This document shows positions 1 to 8,885 of a stretch of 64,000 bases of DNA, in pieces. This DNA comes from Paenibacillus sp. FSL K6-1330 (lineage in GTDB: Bacteria; Bacillota; Bacilli; Paenibacillales; Paenibacillaceae). Position 1 is the first letter of the stretch. Each line of letters starts with the position of its first letter. The translations under genes were made by a program, and so were the position numbers. The stretch lies in contig NZ_CP150269.1 in the NCBI RefSeq assembly GCF_037976825.1, forward strand, positions 7,109,501 through 7,173,500, written 5' to 3'. The notes under the pieces are model-generated. The model had not been told where the DNA came from and did not search any database. It was given only the letters and a program-made list of their open reading frames with translations.

Positions 1-786
1 ACGCTTCGTAATGTCATCGTCCGCGTAATCGTTCGCTACATGGGTTTCCATGTCAATGATGATCCCGCCATCGTTCGGATAGCCGGCCAAGTGCATTGGG
101 GCATTGGTCAAGGCAAAAAATTTATCCTGCGTCGTCAGTGCCAGATATCCGGTCAAGCCTTCCTCCGGATGTTTCTTCACGTAGTCGCGAATCAGGCCCA
201 GGTACTCGTCGAACGTCTTGATCTTCGGATAACCCGCTTCCTTCAGGACGCGGCGTTGAATCCAGAATGCTCCTTGCTCGATATTGGGAGCCGACGTGTA
301 CTCGCCTACAACCGCGCTTAGCGGCAGGAAGTAAATGTTGCCGTCCTCGGCCTTCATGAGGTTGTAATACGGCTCGTACACGCGCTTGATGTTGGGGCCG
401 TACTTATCGATCAGGTCATTGAGCGGAATGAAGGCGCCAGCCCCGACCAGCTTGTCGATCGAGCTCCCCGGTACAATCACATCGGGATAATCGTTACTGG
501 CAATGAAGGTTCCCACCTTGGTGTTCTCGTCCCCTACCAGATGTTCCATTTTAAAATTCACGCCGGTTTGGTCCTCAAAAATTTTACCGATGGTGGTCTC
601 GTTCGTATTTTTGTCTTTACCTGCTGCTGAGTTAAAGTAGGTGAAGGTGACCTTCTCTTCTTTCTTCTCGCCTTCGCCGCCGGCTGCCGGTGTGTCATCC
701 GCTGCCTCTTTACCGCCGCCGCAAGCTGCCAGAAGCGATACCATCATAACCACGGTCAGACAGCTCAGCCAAAATTTCTTGTTCAT
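1..786 (-). CDS. Sugar ABC transporter substrate-binding lipoprotein, 3' end cut by the window
   Basis: Binds an extracellular sugar and hands it to an ABC permease. The 262 visible codons start at ATG 786-784 with a lipoprotein signal: hydrophobic residues 10-21, then lipobox L-A-A-C with Cys22. A Gly/Glu/Lys linker and a family-1 solute-binding fold follow. The product resembles the LplA/YtcQ group that sits next to YesM/YesN pairs in Paenibacillus. It is separated by 235 bp and a hairpin from the two-component genes upstream, so it probably has its own promoter (see 820-838). The stop lies outside the window. The substrate is not readable; the neighbouring glucuronate genes make an aldouronate or xylo-oligosaccharide plausible, which is inference. 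Confidence 0.88.
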   Translation of the reverse strand, partial: MNKKFWLSCLTVVMMVSLLAACGGGKEAADDTPAAGGEGEKKEEKVTFTYFNSAAGKDKNTNETTIGKIFEDQTGVNFKMEHLVGDENTKVGTFIASNDYPDVIVPGSSIDKLVGAGAFIPLNDLIDKYGPNIKRVYEPYYNLMKAEDGNIYFLPLSAVVGEYTSAPNIEQGAFWIQRRVLKEAGYPKIKTFDEYLGLIRDYVKKHPEEGLTGYLALTTQDKFFALTNAPMHLAGYPNDGGIIIDMETHVANDYADDDITKR

Positions 787-819
787 GCTCTTGACCTACC
801 CCTTTCGGTCTCGTTTATT

Positions 820-838
820 TGTAAGCACTTTCATTATA
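820..838 (-). promoter_or_regulatory. -10 box with abutting cre-like CcpA site for the binding-protein gene
   Basis: On the minus strand a perfect TATAAT (838-833) runs into TGAAAGTGCTTACA (833-820), one mismatch from the CcpA cre consensus TGWAANCGNTNWCA. The site would cover the transcription start, the classic place for carbon catabolite repression. No well-spaced -35 is evident (TTGACG lies 23 bp upstream of the -10), so an activator, such as the adjacent response regulator, may be needed. Confidence 0.5.
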
Positions 839-968
839 AGAGAGCTCTGGAGCGATTTTCACCCGTCAATCTTTAGGTGATACTTAGAAAACTATAGAAC
901 CGTATCTTTTGTCGTGAAAAATGGCAGATCGGTAGCCTTCTCAACTGCACCCCTGCCGATTAACGAAC

Positions 969-1014
969 AAATCCTGCTTATAGTCACTCCGAACCGGAGT
1001 GCCAAGCAGGATTT
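969..1014 (-). terminator. Hairpin terminator after the sensor kinase gene
   Basis: Outer arms AAATCCTGCTT (969-979) and AAGCAGGATTT (1004-1014) are perfectly complementary, with an inner stem CACTCCG/CGGAGTG. It lies just past the kinase stop. The U-tract on the minus strand is short, so termination may be partial and let some transcript reach the binding-protein gene. Confidence 0.6.
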
Positions 1015-1021
1015 GCTAACG

Positions 1022-2764
1022 TTATGTTTCGATGGGGATAGACAGTCTTACCCGGGTACCTTGTCCAAGCGAGCTGTCGATTTCAAACTGGAACCGGCTT
1101 CCGTAGTACAGCTTCAGCCGGTAGATCACGTTCTGAATGCCGATCCGCTCGCCCATCTCGTCCTCCGTATCCAGGTAGCGATAGATGCGTTCTACTTGCT
1201 CTGCGGACATGCCCGCCCCGTTATCCTGAATGTTGCAGATAAGAGTTTGTCCCTCGCGTGCAATATGAACCTCAATGCGCCCCCCGTGCTTGAGCGGCTC
1301 AATGCCATGAATGCTGGCATTCTCCACAAAAGTAACGATGGCCATCTTCGGTATTTGCAGGTGTCCCTCTTCGGCTGGCGCATGGACCGAATAATCGATT
1401 TTGTCGCCAAATCGGTATTTCTGGATCTCAAGGAAACAATGGATAAACTCAACTTCTTCCTTGAGCGTCACCATGTCTTTTTTCCAAACTAAAGAATTGC
1501 GGAAGATCTTGGCCATATTATGAATGATTTTTGCCGTCTCATCCTCATCCTTCATCAGGCTGCGCATGCGGATGGTCTCCAGGGCGTTAAAGAGAAAGTG
1601 CGGATTAATCTGGCTCTGAAGGGCGATCAATTGCGCGTGCCGCCGCTGCAGCTCCAAATTCTTCTTCTGGATATCCGCCACATACACGTCGTTAATCAAG
1701 CTCTTGAGCTGCAAGGTCATCCGGTTGAATTCACCCGTCAGCTGACCGATCTCGTCACGTGCCTCAGCCTCTTGGATCGTGTCGTAATGCTGGTTCTTGA
1801 CCTTCTTCATATGCTTGAGTATCCGTACCAGACGTACGTTCAGAGAACGACTAATCCAGACAATCACGAGGGTCGGGAGCAGAAAATTCAGGCAGGTCAG
1901 CACAATGACGAACCGCAGGGACTGATGCACGTCGCGCAGCACCACATCCTCCGGCGTCACGGCCATGATCGTCCAAGAGTTCAGATTGTTGGTCATGAAC
2001 GTATCGGTATGAAACTCCATAAAGTTGTCGCCATGCACGATGCCGCTGTACGGTACGGAACCCTGTATGACATCGACTTGCGGATCCGTGGTGTATTCAA
2101 TATTTCCGTCGCTGCTCAGCAAGTACACTTTGCCCTGTACATTCAGATTGCTCATGATCTGCCGGATCGAGGGCATCCGCATATCGATCTTGAGATACTT
2201 GGCATGGTCATCCTGGGAGCTAAAATAATTCATGCTCCGGATGATGCTGAAGCTGTCCAATTGACCGTTCTTTCCCGTACGCATCGCGATCGGCTGGGTT
2301 ACGTTCTTGCCCGCAATCGCCTTGTACCAAGCTTCTTCCTTCACCTGGTCATCGATATAATTAATGCCCCCGGAATACAGCAAGGTTGGATTATCCACAT
2401 AAACCGTAATCTCGCTCACCGAATTGTACACAGCACTGCCTGAATTCAAAATGCGGCGGAGATAGGTATCATAGGCCTCGATATAATCAGCCGGATGATC
2501 GTATACCGTCTCCACGATCTCGTTCAATTGAATGTCCGTGTAGAAGACGGAGGATATCTCCAGCGCGTCCTCGACTTCACGACGGAACTCATTCTTCATC
2601 TGCTCAAGCGCCACCGTTATATCCTGGATCCGCTGCTCCCTCACGCTGCCGGATGTCACGTTGTAGAAGATGAGATTGGTGACCAGGATGGGCAAAAATA
2701 CGGCCAGAAAATACATTAGCAGCATCTTGTCCCGCAGACGGACGTTATTGAGGCTTGGTTTCAT
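1022..2764 (-). CDS. YesM-type sensor histidine kinase
   Basis: Membrane sensor kinase of 580 aa that pairs with the response regulator encoded immediately upstream. Visible order: TM1 about 14-36, an extracytoplasmic Cache-like sensor domain about 40-280, TM2 about 284-306, HAMP about 305-358, then the HisKA-7TM/YesM kinase core with phospho-acceptor His389 in the motif QINPHFLFN, an N-box around FVENASIHG and a G-box DNGAGM. Its ATG overlaps the end of the regulator gene by 4 bp (ATGA), so the two are translationally coupled. YesM/YesN pairs usually control sugar importers and glycoside hydrolases, in keeping with the lipoprotein gene next door. Confidence 0.93.
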   Translation of the reverse strand: MKPSLNNVRLRDKMLLMYFLAVFLPILVTNLIFYNVTSGSVREQRIQDITVALEQMKNEFRREVEDALEISSVFYTDIQLNEIVETVYDHPADYIEAYDTYLRRILNSGSAVYNSVSEITVYVDNPTLLYSGGINYIDDQVKEEAWYKAIAGKNVTQPIAMRTGKNGQLDSFSIIRSMNYFSSQDDHAKYLKIDMRMPSIRQIMSNLNVQGKVYLLSSDGNIEYTTDPQVDVIQGSVPYSGIVHGDNFMEFHTDTFMTNNLNSWTIMAVTPEDVVLRDVHQSLRFVIVLTCLNFLLPTLVIVWISRSLNVRLVRILKHMKKVKNQHYDTIQEAEARDEIGQLTGEFNRMTLQLKSLINDVYVADIQKKNLELQRRHAQLIALQSQINPHFLFNALETIRMRSLMKDEDETAKIIHNMAKIFRNSLVWKKDMVTLKEEVEFIHCFLEIQKYRFGDKIDYSVHAPAEEGHLQIPKMAIVTFVENASIHGIEPLKHGGRIEVHIAREGQTLICNIQDNGAGMSAEQVERIYRYLDTEDEMGERIGIQNVIYRLKLYYGSRFQFEIDSSLGQGTRVRLSIPIET

Positions 2765-4371
2765 CGATCCGTCCCTTCGGACGCAGCCTCCTTCATCAAG
2801 CGGCTCCGGTACTCGCTTGGCGTCATTCGCTCCAATTTCTCGAATTGCGTAACGAAATAGTCCGGGTTGCCGAAGCCGACCCGTTCCGCCACCTCATAGA
2901 TGCGCAGATCCGTCTGGCGCAGCAATCGCTTCGCTTCGTTCACGCGCAGCTGCAGCAGGAAATCATTAAAGTACATGCCATATGCTTTTTTGAAGAGCTG
3001 TCCCAGATAAACAGGGTTCATATAGAACTTCCCTGCGATGCCTTTCAGGCTGATATTCTCATGATAATGGGTTTCGATATACGCCTTAATCTTCTGAATT
3101 CCGCCCTTGTGCTGCTCCTTGCGAAGACGAGCAATATAGTTTGCGCTCTCAATCGCAAAATCCGTAAACAGCCGCATCAGCCCCTGAAGCGACAGGTTAC
3201 GGTCATGCCACTCGGTCATCGGTTCTAGGCTGGATATTTGATTCTGATCCCCATCCATACTGCTAAGCACCCGGACCACGCCTAGCACGCATTGGTTGAT
3301 TGCCGTCTTCACCGCTTCGGGAGCGTACAGCTTCTCCCGGAAGGATTCGAACAGCAAACGAATCGTCACTTCCAGCTTCTCGAAGTGCAGCTCCTCGATC
3401 TGCTCCAGAAGCTGCTGATAAAGCCCCTCTTCCAGCCCGATGTAGTGAAGGGCATGCTGGGAGGCCTCCTCATGGATCACAATGCCACTCTCATCATAAA
3501 TGTACTTGTACAGGAGTGATTCTTTGGCTGTTTCGTAAGCCTTCTGAATGTGGGACAGTTGCATAACCGGTTGTCCAAAGTAAACAAAGACTCGTTCGTC
3601 GCCCGAGTTGGCAAGCGATTGCTGAATGCGTCTGGCAAATCCCCGCTGACACCCTTGGAACGAGTGCAGGATGCTGCCCGGGACGATGATGCCGATTCGA
3701 CTGCGGTGCTCATGCAGGTAGAAGGGCTGTTCTCCACTCGAGATCGCTAGGAGAGCCGCTTCCACCCTGTCCTTGAATTCTGCTCTGCCACCGTCATTGT
3801 CGTTCGCCCTCGAAGCCAGCGGGTGGTCATTCCGCTCGACAAAGACGTAGAACAGATGACCCTCTGGCTGGAGCTCAAGGCGTTGCTCCCATTCCTGCAG
3901 CAGCGCCTCATCGGCTTCCCCTATAATGAGTGATTCCATCAAGGCTCCGGACATCAGCCTCTCTTCTCTCATGCGGGCCTCGCGGTCTAACTCCAGCCGT
4001 TCGCTGAGCCGAACCAGCGCATGGCTGAACTCCGTCTCATCAATCGGTTTCAGAATGAAATCATGCACGCCATAGCGGACAGCCTGCTGTGCATAGTTGA
4101 AATCATCGTATCCGCTTACAATAATGAAATACGGCTTCACGATGTCCTTCATGACGACATGCCTGATCAGCTCGAGTCCATCCAGCACCGGCATGCGGAT
4201 ATCGGTGATGACCACATCCGGCTGTAGCCGCTCAATCAGTTCCAGCGCATCTTCCCCGTTGTCCGCCTCATCCACAATTTGGAAGCCGCAGGCCTCCCAA
4301 TCAATCAGCTTCAGAAACCCTTTGCGCGTAAACACCTCGTCATCCACCAATATCGCCCGGTTCCATTGCAC
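2761..4371 (-). CDS. YesN-type response regulator with AraC DNA-binding domain
   Basis: 536 aa. An N-terminal receiver domain (1-120) carries the acidic pair near D10-D11, phospho-acceptor Asp57 in DVVITDIRMP and the conserved Lys of FILKPID. A long middle region follows, then a C-terminal AraC/XylS double helix-turn-helix from about residue 430 (GIQKIKAYIETHY onward, with VGFGNPDYFVTQF in the second helix). It is the first gene of the regulator-kinase pair. A cre-like site lies about 65 bp upstream of its start. It likely activates the adjacent sugar transport locus; target sites are not recognisable. Confidence 0.93.
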   Translation of the reverse strand: MQWNRAILVDDEVFTRKGFLKLIDWEACGFQIVDEADNGEDALELIERLQPDVVITDIRMPVLDGLELIRHVVMKDIVKPYFIIVSGYDDFNYAQQAVRYGVHDFILKPIDETEFSHALVRLSERLELDREARMREERLMSGALMESLIIGEADEALLQEWEQRLELQPEGHLFYVFVERNDHPLASRANDNDGGRAEFKDRVEAALLAISSGEQPFYLHEHRSRIGIIVPGSILHSFQGCQRGFARRIQQSLANSGDERVFVYFGQPVMQLSHIQKAYETAKESLLYKYIYDESGIVIHEEASQHALHYIGLEEGLYQQLLEQIEELHFEKLEVTIRLLFESFREKLYAPEAVKTAINQCVLGVVRVLSSMDGDQNQISSLEPMTEWHDRNLSLQGLMRLFTDFAIESANYIARLRKEQHKGGIQKIKAYIETHYHENISLKGIAGKFYMNPVYLGQLFKKAYGMYFNDFLLQLRVNEAKRLLRQTDLRIYEVAERVGFGNPDYFVTQFEKLERMTPSEYRSRLMKEAASEGTDR

Positions 4372-4433
4372 GGTATGTCCCCCCTCACCTGTTCATGCAC
4401 ATCTTCCTGTTACATATCTTCTATCCGACTAAC

Positions 4434-4448
4434 AGCAAACGCTTTCAT
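4434..4448 (-). promoter_or_regulatory. Possible cre (CcpA) site upstream of the response regulator
   Basis: Minus strand ATGAAAGCGTTTGCT (4448-4434) matches WTGAAARCGYTTWNN at all but one constrained position. It lies between uxaC and the response-regulator start, where it could repress the two-component operon when preferred sugars are present. Seen by eye only. Confidence 0.4.
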
Positions 4449-4484
4449 ATAGTAAGTCCATTGTTCATGCTCCGCACGGAATTG

Positions 4485-5888
4485 TCAATGGATTTGAAAA
4501 TAGCGCTCAGCATTGCGGTAGCAAATATCCTGGATAATGGCACCGATATATTCATAATCGGCGGGCAATTCCCCTTCCCTGATCCAGTCCCCGAACAGGC
4601 GGCACAGCACTCTGCGGAAATATTCATGCCTCGGGAACGACATAAAGCTCCTGGAATCGGTCAGCATGCCCACAAAGGTGCTGATCAGCCCCATGGAAGA
4701 CAACGCGGTGAGCTGCTTCAGCATCCCTTCCTTCTGATCGTGGAACCACCAAGCGGAACCAAGCTGAAGCTTGCCCTCAACGCCAGCCGACTGGAAATTC
4801 CCGATCGTGGTGGCAATCATTTCGTAGTGAGAAGAATATAAGCTGTACACAATGGTTTTCGGCAGCTGATCGTTCCTGTCGAGCCTGCTCAGAAATCCGT
4901 TCAGGTTTTCCGCCAGATGGAAATCAAGAATCGAGTCATACCCGCTGTCCTTGCCGATCTTCGCGAACATGCGCGCATTATTGTTCCGAATCGCCCCAAT
5001 GTGCAGCTGCATGGTCCAGCCCTTGGCGTGATACGTTTCCCCAAGCTTGAGCAGGGTGTAGGTGCGATATTTCCGTTCCTCAAGCGGTGTGATGCTGCCC
5101 CCACTAATCGCTTTGCTGTAAATGTCCGCAACCTCTTGTTCATCGACTTGTTCACAAGGAAACGCGCCGAAGCCGTGATCCGACAGGCGGCAGCCATGAT
5201 CGTGGAAATATTGAATCCGTTCTTGCAGTGCATCCAGCAACCCTTGATAAGTATCCACAGCTAAACTGGCCGTCGTTCCTATAGTCTCGACATAGGAAGT
5301 GAAGTCGGGGTGCGTGAGATCCAGGACCCGATCCGGACGGAATGCAGGGGCAACGACGGTGGACAGCTCCCCATGATTGCGAATGGCGCGATGAAACTCC
5401 AACGAATCGACGGGATCATCTGTCGTGCAGGCCACTTTGACCTTGAATTCCTCCAGAATTCCGCCTGCCCGCAAGGCAGGGGCCTTCAACTGCTCATTGC
5501 AAGCTCCCCAGATCTCCTTGGCATTATCCGCAGTCAACCGCTCTTGAATCCCGAAATAACGAGTCAGTTCCAGATGGGTCCAGTGATAGAGCGGATTGCC
5601 CACCAATCGCGGAACACATTCCGCCCAAGCCATAAACTTCGCTTCGGCGCTTGCGCTGCCGGTAATCAGCTCTTCGTCGACGCCGAGCCAGCGCATCGCC
5701 CTCCACTTGTAATGATCCCCATCCAGCCATAGCTCCGTCAGGTTATCAAACTGCCGGTTGATGGCAATATCCTTCGGACTTAAATGGTTGTGGTAATCGA
5801 ATATCGGCATCCCTTCCGCATAATCATAAAAGAGTTTCTTCGCGCTGTTGCTGTTTAGGAGCAGATTTTCCGTGTCCAAACGGCTCAT
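4485..5888 (-). CDS. uxaC: Glucuronate isomerase
   Basis: Interconverts D-glucuronate and D-fructuronate (and galacturonate/tagaturonate), the first cytoplasmic step of hexuronate breakdown. 467 aa, the usual UxaC length, with the amidohydrolase-fold metal motif HNH (His33, His35) in MPIFDYHNHLSP. The start at 5888 is chosen over an upstream in-frame ATG because GGAGGC lies 6-7 bases before it and because the upstream start would fall inside the 34-bp operator. The gene is divergent from the gntR-uxuA-SDR operon; all four genes make up one glucuronate pathway. Confidence 0.95.
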   Translation of the reverse strand: MSRLDTENLLLNSNSAKKLFYDYAEGMPIFDYHNHLSPKDIAINRQFDNLTELWLDGDHYKWRAMRWLGVDEELITGSASAEAKFMAWAECVPRLVGNPLYHWTHLELTRYFGIQERLTADNAKEIWGACNEQLKAPALRAGGILEEFKVKVACTTDDPVDSLEFHRAIRNHGELSTVVAPAFRPDRVLDLTHPDFTSYVETIGTTASLAVDTYQGLLDALQERIQYFHDHGCRLSDHGFGAFPCEQVDEQEVADIYSKAISGGSITPLEERKYRTYTLLKLGETYHAKGWTMQLHIGAIRNNNARMFAKIGKDSGYDSILDFHLAENLNGFLSRLDRNDQLPKTIVYSLYSSHYEMIATTIGNFQSAGVEGKLQLGSAWWFHDQKEGMLKQLTALSSMGLISTFVGMLTDSRSFMSFPRHEYFRRVLCRLFGDWIREGELPADYEYIGAIIQDICYRNAERYFQIH

Positions 5889-5921
5889 GTGATCGCCTCC
5901 GATTCTTATTTCGATTTTCAG

Positions 5922-5955
5922 TTCCATACTACCATACAAGTATGGTAGTATGGAA
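5922..5955. promoter_or_regulatory. 34-bp perfect inverted repeat, probable operator of the GntR regulator
   Basis: Arms TTCCATACTACCATAC (5922-5937) and its exact complement (5940-5955) flank a 2-bp centre AA. It lies in the 86-bp gap between uxaC and the regulator gene and would overlap both divergent promoters. GntR proteins of the FCD class bind such dyads, and uronate or a derivative normally releases them. The length and perfection of the repeat leave little doubt that it is a protein site; which protein binds is inferred from position. Confidence 0.75.
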
Positions 5956-5974
5956 TACATTAGGAGGTGATGCA

Positions 5975-6652
5975 GTGGTAGAATCTTTGCGATTACAGCC
6001 AGGATCGGCCGGAAATATCGTGTACTCCCGGCTTAAACAGCAGATTGTCAGTCTAGAGCTGCCGCCGGGAACCGCTCTATCCGAGAAGGAGGTTTCCCTT
6101 TCCTTCGAGGTCAGCCGGACGCCAGTTCGGGAAAGCTTTGTCCGTTTGGCCCAGGAGGACCTTGTGGTTGTGCTTCCCCAGCGTGGCACACGCGTTTCGC
6201 TCATCGATTCGGAGCTGGTCGAGGAAGCGCGTTTCATGCGCGAACAGCTGGAGAAAGCCGTGGTCCGGCTTGCCTGCGAAAGCTTTCCCGAGGATAAACT
6301 CGCCGAGTTGGAGCAAAATCTGTCCGAGCAAAGCGAGAGCATCGAGAAGCATGACGGCAAGCACATGTTTGAGCTGGATGAGGCCTTTCATCGTATTTTG
6401 TTCGAAGGCTGCCGTAAGGTCGGCACATGGAACGTGCTGCAGCAGATGAACGCTCATCTAAACCGGAGCCGGATGTTATGGCTGTCCGCCGATCCGAATT
6501 GGACCAACCTGTACGAGCAGCATCGGGAGATCGCGGACGCGATTGCACGCCATGACGCCGATCATGCCGAACGAGAAATGCAGGCGCATCTGAGCCTGAT
6601 CATCTCCAATCTGGCCGTGCTGAAAGAGAAGCATCCCGATTATTTTAAATAA
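5975..6652 (+). CDS. GntR-family (FCD class) regulator of the glucuronate genes
   Basis: 225 aa. An N-terminal winged helix-turn-helix (about 13-75, with SRTPVRESFVRL) is followed by an all-helical FCD ligand domain (about 80-215) with the usual metal-binding His pattern. The GTG at 5975 is taken as start because AGGAGGTGA ends 5 bases upstream; the earlier in-frame ATG at 5942 lies inside the operator. It is the first gene of the operon with uxuA and the SDR gene and is divergent from uxaC. By analogy with ExuR/UxuR it probably represses both directions until a hexuronate intermediate binds. Confidence 0.88.
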   Translation: MVESLRLQPGSAGNIVYSRLKQQIVSLELPPGTALSEKEVSLSFEVSRTPVRESFVRLAQEDLVVVLPQRGTRVSLIDSELVEEARFMREQLEKAVVRLACESFPEDKLAELEQNLSEQSESIEKHDGKHMFELDEAFHRILFEGCRKVGTWNVLQQMNAHLNRSRMLWLSADPNWTNLYEQHREIADAIARHDADHAEREMQAHLSLIISNLAVLKEKHPDYFK

Positions 6653-6775
6653 GCCCATGCCAGTGGATAGACTTTAACCGACTCGCAGGCTTCCATCTTG
6701 GCAGTGCACTCGTAACTTGCAAAATTCCCAGCAGCTTTGCGTTAACTCCTTAAACTTGTAAAGGCGGTGAAGAAA

Positions 6776-7873
6776 ATGCGCATGGTATTCAGGTGGTTTG
6801 GTGAGGGCAACGATACGGTCTCACTGGATCAGATTAGACAAATCCCCGGCGTGGAGGGCATCGTATGGGCACTTCACGATATTCCTGTCGGCGAGGAATG
6901 GCCGATGGAGCGGATTGAAGAAGTCGTGGGCCAGGCGAAAGCGTACGGCCTTCATATTGACGTCGTGGAAAGCGTGAATGTGCATGAAGATATCAAGCTT
7001 GGGCTCCCCTCACGGGATCAGTACATAGCCAACTACATCCGGACGATTGAGAAATTGGGCCAGGTCGGCGTCAAAGTCATCTGCTACAATTTCATGCCGG
7101 TATTTGACTGGGCTAGAACCGATCTTCATAAGCAGTCTGCCGATGGATCGACGGCTCTCTTCTTTGAGAAAGCCAAAATCCACGGCACTGATCCGATGGA
7201 GCTGGTTCAGACGATCAACCGAAACAGCACGCTTACGATGCCTGGCTGGGAGCCGGAACGTTTGGCCCATCTAACCTCCCTGTTCGAAGCATACCGCGGC
7301 GTTACCGAGGACGATCTGTGGCGCAACCTCGAATATTTCTTAAGCGCCGTTCTCCCGGCTGCCGAGAAGAACGGTATTCGAATGGCCATTCACCCGGATG
7401 ATCCGCCTTGGCCGATCTTCGGTCTGCCGCGGGTCATTACCAGCCAGGACAATCTGCGGAGATTCCTCAAGCTATATGATAGCCCGGCAAACAGCTTGAC
7501 CCTGTGCAGTGGATCGCTCGGCGCCAATCCTGACAATGACATCGTCTCCATGATCCATGAGTTCCACGACCGGATTCCTTTCGCACACATCCGGAATGTG
7601 CGCGTCTATGAGAATGGCGATTTCATCGAAACGTCCCACCGCACCGAAGACGGTACCGTCGATATTTCCGGCATCGTGCAGGCTTATCATGATAACGGTT
7701 TCACTGGATATGTAAGGCCCGATCACGGGCGGCATATTTGGGGTGAGCAGTGCCGTCCGGGTTACGGTCTATATGACCGCGCCTTGGGCATTATGTATCT
7801 CTGGGGGCTGTGGGACGCTTACAGCCGGGAGTGCGCAGGCAGCGCAGCTCAGCTGAAGGAGGCCGTTCAATGA
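6776..7873 (+). CDS. uxuA: Mannonate dehydratase
   Basis: Dehydrates D-mannonate to 2-keto-3-deoxygluconate, the third step of glucuronate degradation. 365 aa with the family N-terminus [11 protein letters not shown]...[17 protein letters not shown] and metal-site residues in the TIM barrel (for example in [17 protein letters not shown]). Start ATG 6776 is preferred over GTG 6767 because AAGGCGGTGA serves as its ribosome binding site and the product then begins like known UxuA proteins. It lies 123 bp after the regulator gene, and its stop overlaps the SDR start (ATGA). Confidence 0.95.
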   Translation: MRMVFRWFGEGNDTVSLDQIRQIPGVEGIVWALHDIPVGEEWPMERIEEVVGQAKAYGLHIDVVESVNVHEDIKLGLPSRDQYIANYIRTIEKLGQVGVKVICYNFMPVFDWARTDLHKQSADGSTALFFEKAKIHGTDPMELVQTINRNSTLTMPGWEPERLAHLTSLFEAYRGVTEDDLWRNLEYFLSAVLPAAEKNGIRMAIHPDDPPWPIFGLPRVITSQDNLRRFLKLYDSPANSLTLCSGSLGANPDNDIVSMIHEFHDRIPFAHIRNVRVYENGDFIETSHRTEDGTVDISGIVQAYHDNGFTGYVRPDHGRHIWGEQCRPGYGLYDRALGIMYLWGLWDAYSRECAGSAAQLKEAVQ

Positions 7874-8805
7874 GTGAGGTAAATAAGCATACAACAGATA
7901 CCTCTGAATCCGGATCAAGCGGCGCTTCCTATGCATCCACGCCGCAAGTGACGCCAGCCCTTCCTATCCATCCATCATTAAACGGGAAGACGGTTGTCAT
8001 TACGGGCGGCTCCGGGGTGCTGTGCCGAGCAATGGCTCTGGAGCTGGGCCGGCAAGGCGCCAAGGTCGCCGTCTTGAATCGTACGGCCGAGAAAGGGCAG
8101 CATGTAGCGGACGAAATTACGGCTGCCGGCGGTACAGCGATTGCCGTTCCCTGCGATGTAACGGACGTGGAAAGCGTCCGGCAAGCCGAGAAGGCTGTGC
8201 GCGAGTCTTTCGGACCCTGCGATATCCTTATTAACGGAGCCGGGGGCAACCGGAAAGACGCGAATACAACCAACGAGATACTCCGTCCGGAGGATGTGGG
8301 GCAGCCGGATCTGACAACCTTCTTCGGGCTAAGTGTGCCTGGCTTCCGCAGCGTATTCGATTTGAACTTCATCGGCACGCTCATACCGACGCAAATTTTT
8401 GCGGAAGGGATGCTGGGGCGTCCCGGGGCCGTCGTGCTGAATATCTCGTCCATGAGCGCACCGAGCCCGATGACCAAGGTTCCGGCGTATAGCGCAGCCA
8501 AAGCGGCCATTAACAACTTTACGCAGTGGCTGTCCGTTCATCTCGCGGAATCCGGCATTCGCGTGAACGCGATTGCGCCAGGCTTCTTCCTGACCGAGCA
8601 GAACCGCAATCTGCTGACCCATAGTGACGGTTCATTAACCGAGCGCTCTCATAAAATCATCTCCCATACCCCCATGAGACGGTTTGGCGTGCCGGAGGAT
8701 CTGCTCGGCACCCTGCTCTGGCTTGTGGATGATCAGACCTCCGGGTTCATCACCGGAACGGTGATTCCCGTAGACGGCGGCTTCATGGCTTATTCCGGGG
8801 TATAA
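7870..8805 (+). CDS. SDR-family D-mannonate oxidoreductase (fructuronate reductase)
   Basis: 311 aa short-chain dehydrogenase: nucleotide-binding motif [10 protein letters not shown] after an unusually polar 40-residue N-terminus, NGAGG motif, catalytic YSAAK with upstream SSMSAPS, and the C-terminal [10 protein letters not shown]. Its start overlaps the uxuA stop by 4 bp, so it is coupled to it. In Bacilli the NADH-dependent fructuronate to mannonate step is often done by an SDR (YjmF-type UxuB) rather than the long-chain UxuB of Escherichia coli; the position between isomerase and dehydratase chemistry fits this. No KDG kinase or aldolase gene is in the window. Confidence 0.88.
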   Translation: MSEVNKHTTDTSESGSSGASYASTPQVTPALPIHPSLNGKTVVITGGSGVLCRAMALELGRQGAKVAVLNRTAEKGQHVADEITAAGGTAIAVPCDVTDVESVRQAEKAVRESFGPCDILINGAGGNRKDANTTNEILRPEDVGQPDLTTFFGLSVPGFRSVFDLNFIGTLIPTQIFAEGMLGRPGAVVLNISSMSAPSPMTKVPAYSAAKAAINNFTQWLSVHLAESGIRVNAIAPGFFLTEQNRNLLTHSDGSLTERSHKIISHTPMRRFGVPEDLLGTLLWLVDDQTSGFITGTVIPVDGGFMAYSGV

Positions 8806-8835
8806 CAGATTATATCCTTAACCTGATACAGCAGG

Positions 8836-8882
8836 CAGGGCCGGTTAAAGATCCTATGATCTTAAAACCGGCCCTGTTTTTT
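8836..8882. terminator. Bidirectional terminator between the glucuronate operon and the ECF gene
   Basis: Arms CAGGGCCGGTT and AACCGGCCCTG form a strong GC stem followed by T6 on the plus strand. It lies between two convergent genes (stops at 8805 and 8886) and probably serves both, the plus-strand operon best. Confidence 0.85.
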
Positions 8883-8885
8883 ATA

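Noticed and set aside
1520..2443. A 307-codon plus-strand frame
   Set aside because: It lies opposite the sensor kinase coding sequence and has no recognisable domain.
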